20,211 nucleotides of DNA, from contig JAWLFC010000051.1 in the NCBI GenBank assembly GCA_041685755.1, forward strand, positions 1 through 20,211, read 5' to 3'. The notes under the pieces are model-generated. The model was not told the origin of the DNA, did not search any database, and saw nothing but the letters and a program-made list of their open reading frames with translations. The stretch is from Sva-07 sp041685755 (GTDB lineage Bacteria; Actinomycetota; Acidimicrobiia; Acidimicrobiales; Ilumatobacteraceae). The number at the start of each line of letters is the position of its first letter. Positions within the stretch are counted from its first letter, which is position 1. Shown here one piece after another: positions 19,906 through 20,211 of this stretch. Position numbers and translations under genes: made by a program.

Positions 19906-20211
19906 ATGACCGACACCGCCACCGGATCGACCACCATGTTGACCGAGGCCGAGGCCGCCGACTTCCGCCAGAAGTGCATCGACTTCATGGAGCAGTACGG
20001 CATGAAGCCCGCCGCCACCCTCGACGACCAGAAGGCGTTCCTCGCCGCAGCGGCCGAGGCCGGCCTCGCCGGCATCCCGGTCGCGAAGGAGTACGGCGGT
20101 GCCGGGCTCACCCTCGCCCACGAGAAGATCTGGCGCGAGGTGAAGGGCAACTACCCGATGCCCGACAGCGAGTTCATCATCAGCCACGGCATGTGCATGC
20201 CGATGCTCGCC
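19906..20211 (+). CDS. Acyl-CoA dehydrogenase, N-terminal part (runs off the window)
   Basis: The first 102 codons are present. LTEAEAADFRQKCIDFMEQY, then LAAAAEAGLAGIPVAKEYGG, then AGLTLAHEKIWREV is the all-helical N-terminal domain of acyl-CoA dehydrogenases, with the usual GLAGIPVAKEYGGAGL turn. The FAD-binding middle domain and catalytic base lie beyond the window. These flavoenzymes catalyse the first oxidation step of beta-oxidation or related CoA-ester pathways. ATG 19906 is preceded by GAGGAG 6 nt upstream. The promoter carries the dyad at 19840-19863, so control by the divergent MarR protein is probable. Substrate class cannot be assigned from this part. Confidence 0.9.
   Translation, partial: MTDTATGSTTMLTEAEAADFRQKCIDFMEQYGMKPAATLDDQKAFLAAAAEAGLAGIPVAKEYGGAGLTLAHEKIWREVKGNYPMPDSEFIISHGMCMPMLA

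Overview
The window is high-GC, gene-dense DNA that looks like an actinobacterial chromosome. A CrgA cell-division gene sits divergently beside a trpG/pabA gene. There is also a homologue of the mycobacterial mycothiol-dependent nitroreductase (Rv2466c type), a CGNR zinc-finger regulator, fatty-acid genes and many apparently leaderless promoters. The style resembles Acidimicrobiia (for example Ilumatobacter relatives), but that placement is an inference. A run of exactly 100 Ns at 14285-14384 marks a scaffold gap, so the order of genes across it is not proven.

Layout. 1-909: the 5' end of a glutamine amidotransferase gene (trpG/pabA, minus), crgA (plus), a short non-coding stretch with an exact actinobacterial DnaA-box match, and a small membrane-anchored cysteine protein (minus). 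974-2803: long-chain acyl-CoA synthetase (plus). 2842-5809: minus-strand operon, read as ferredoxin-reductase-type flavoprotein, class III aminotransferase, MarR regulator. 5864-7553: plus-strand operon of hotdog thioesterase, VOC protein and SpoU/TrmH RNA methyltransferase, with overlapping stops and starts. 7673-8706: divergent ArsR regulator and SAM methyltransferase. 8774-9281: cold-shock protein followed by a small charged protein with a SHOCT-like tail (minus). 9399-10675: divergent PQ-loop membrane protein and CGNR regulator with an inverted repeat between them. 10731-14257: two overlapping genes for a heterodimeric ABC exporter (minus). After the gap, 14430-15609: VOC dioxygenase-like protein and nitroreductase (plus). 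15656-17809: DUF4097-like repeat protein translationally coupled to a stand-alone adenylate cyclase, then a nucleoside hydrolase (minus). 17975-20211: thiolase (minus), MarR regulator (minus) and the start of an acyl-CoA dehydrogenase (plus), with an operator-like dyad between the last two.

How the genes fit together. Lipid and acyl-CoA metabolism recurs (FadD, thioesterase, thiolase, acyl-CoA dehydrogenase). At the right end a MarR protein probably controls the divergent acyl-CoA dehydrogenase. The rest is mostly housekeeping or small regulatory modules; no prophage, transposase, CRISPR array or RNA gene was recognised.

The most interesting signals lie between genes. Nine starts have an NANNNT hexamer exactly 6 nt upstream, implying leaderless mRNAs. 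Two palindromes sharing the core GGGTCAGACCC sit at two convergent gene junctions, with different arms that still pair. A near-perfect 49-bp palindrome is attached to three 14-bp tandem repeats. A 61-bp hairpin unit is duplicated in tandem between the MarR and thiolase genes. No clearly new multi-gene system is visible; the coupled repeat-protein/adenylate-cyclase pair is the best candidate for an undescribed functional unit.
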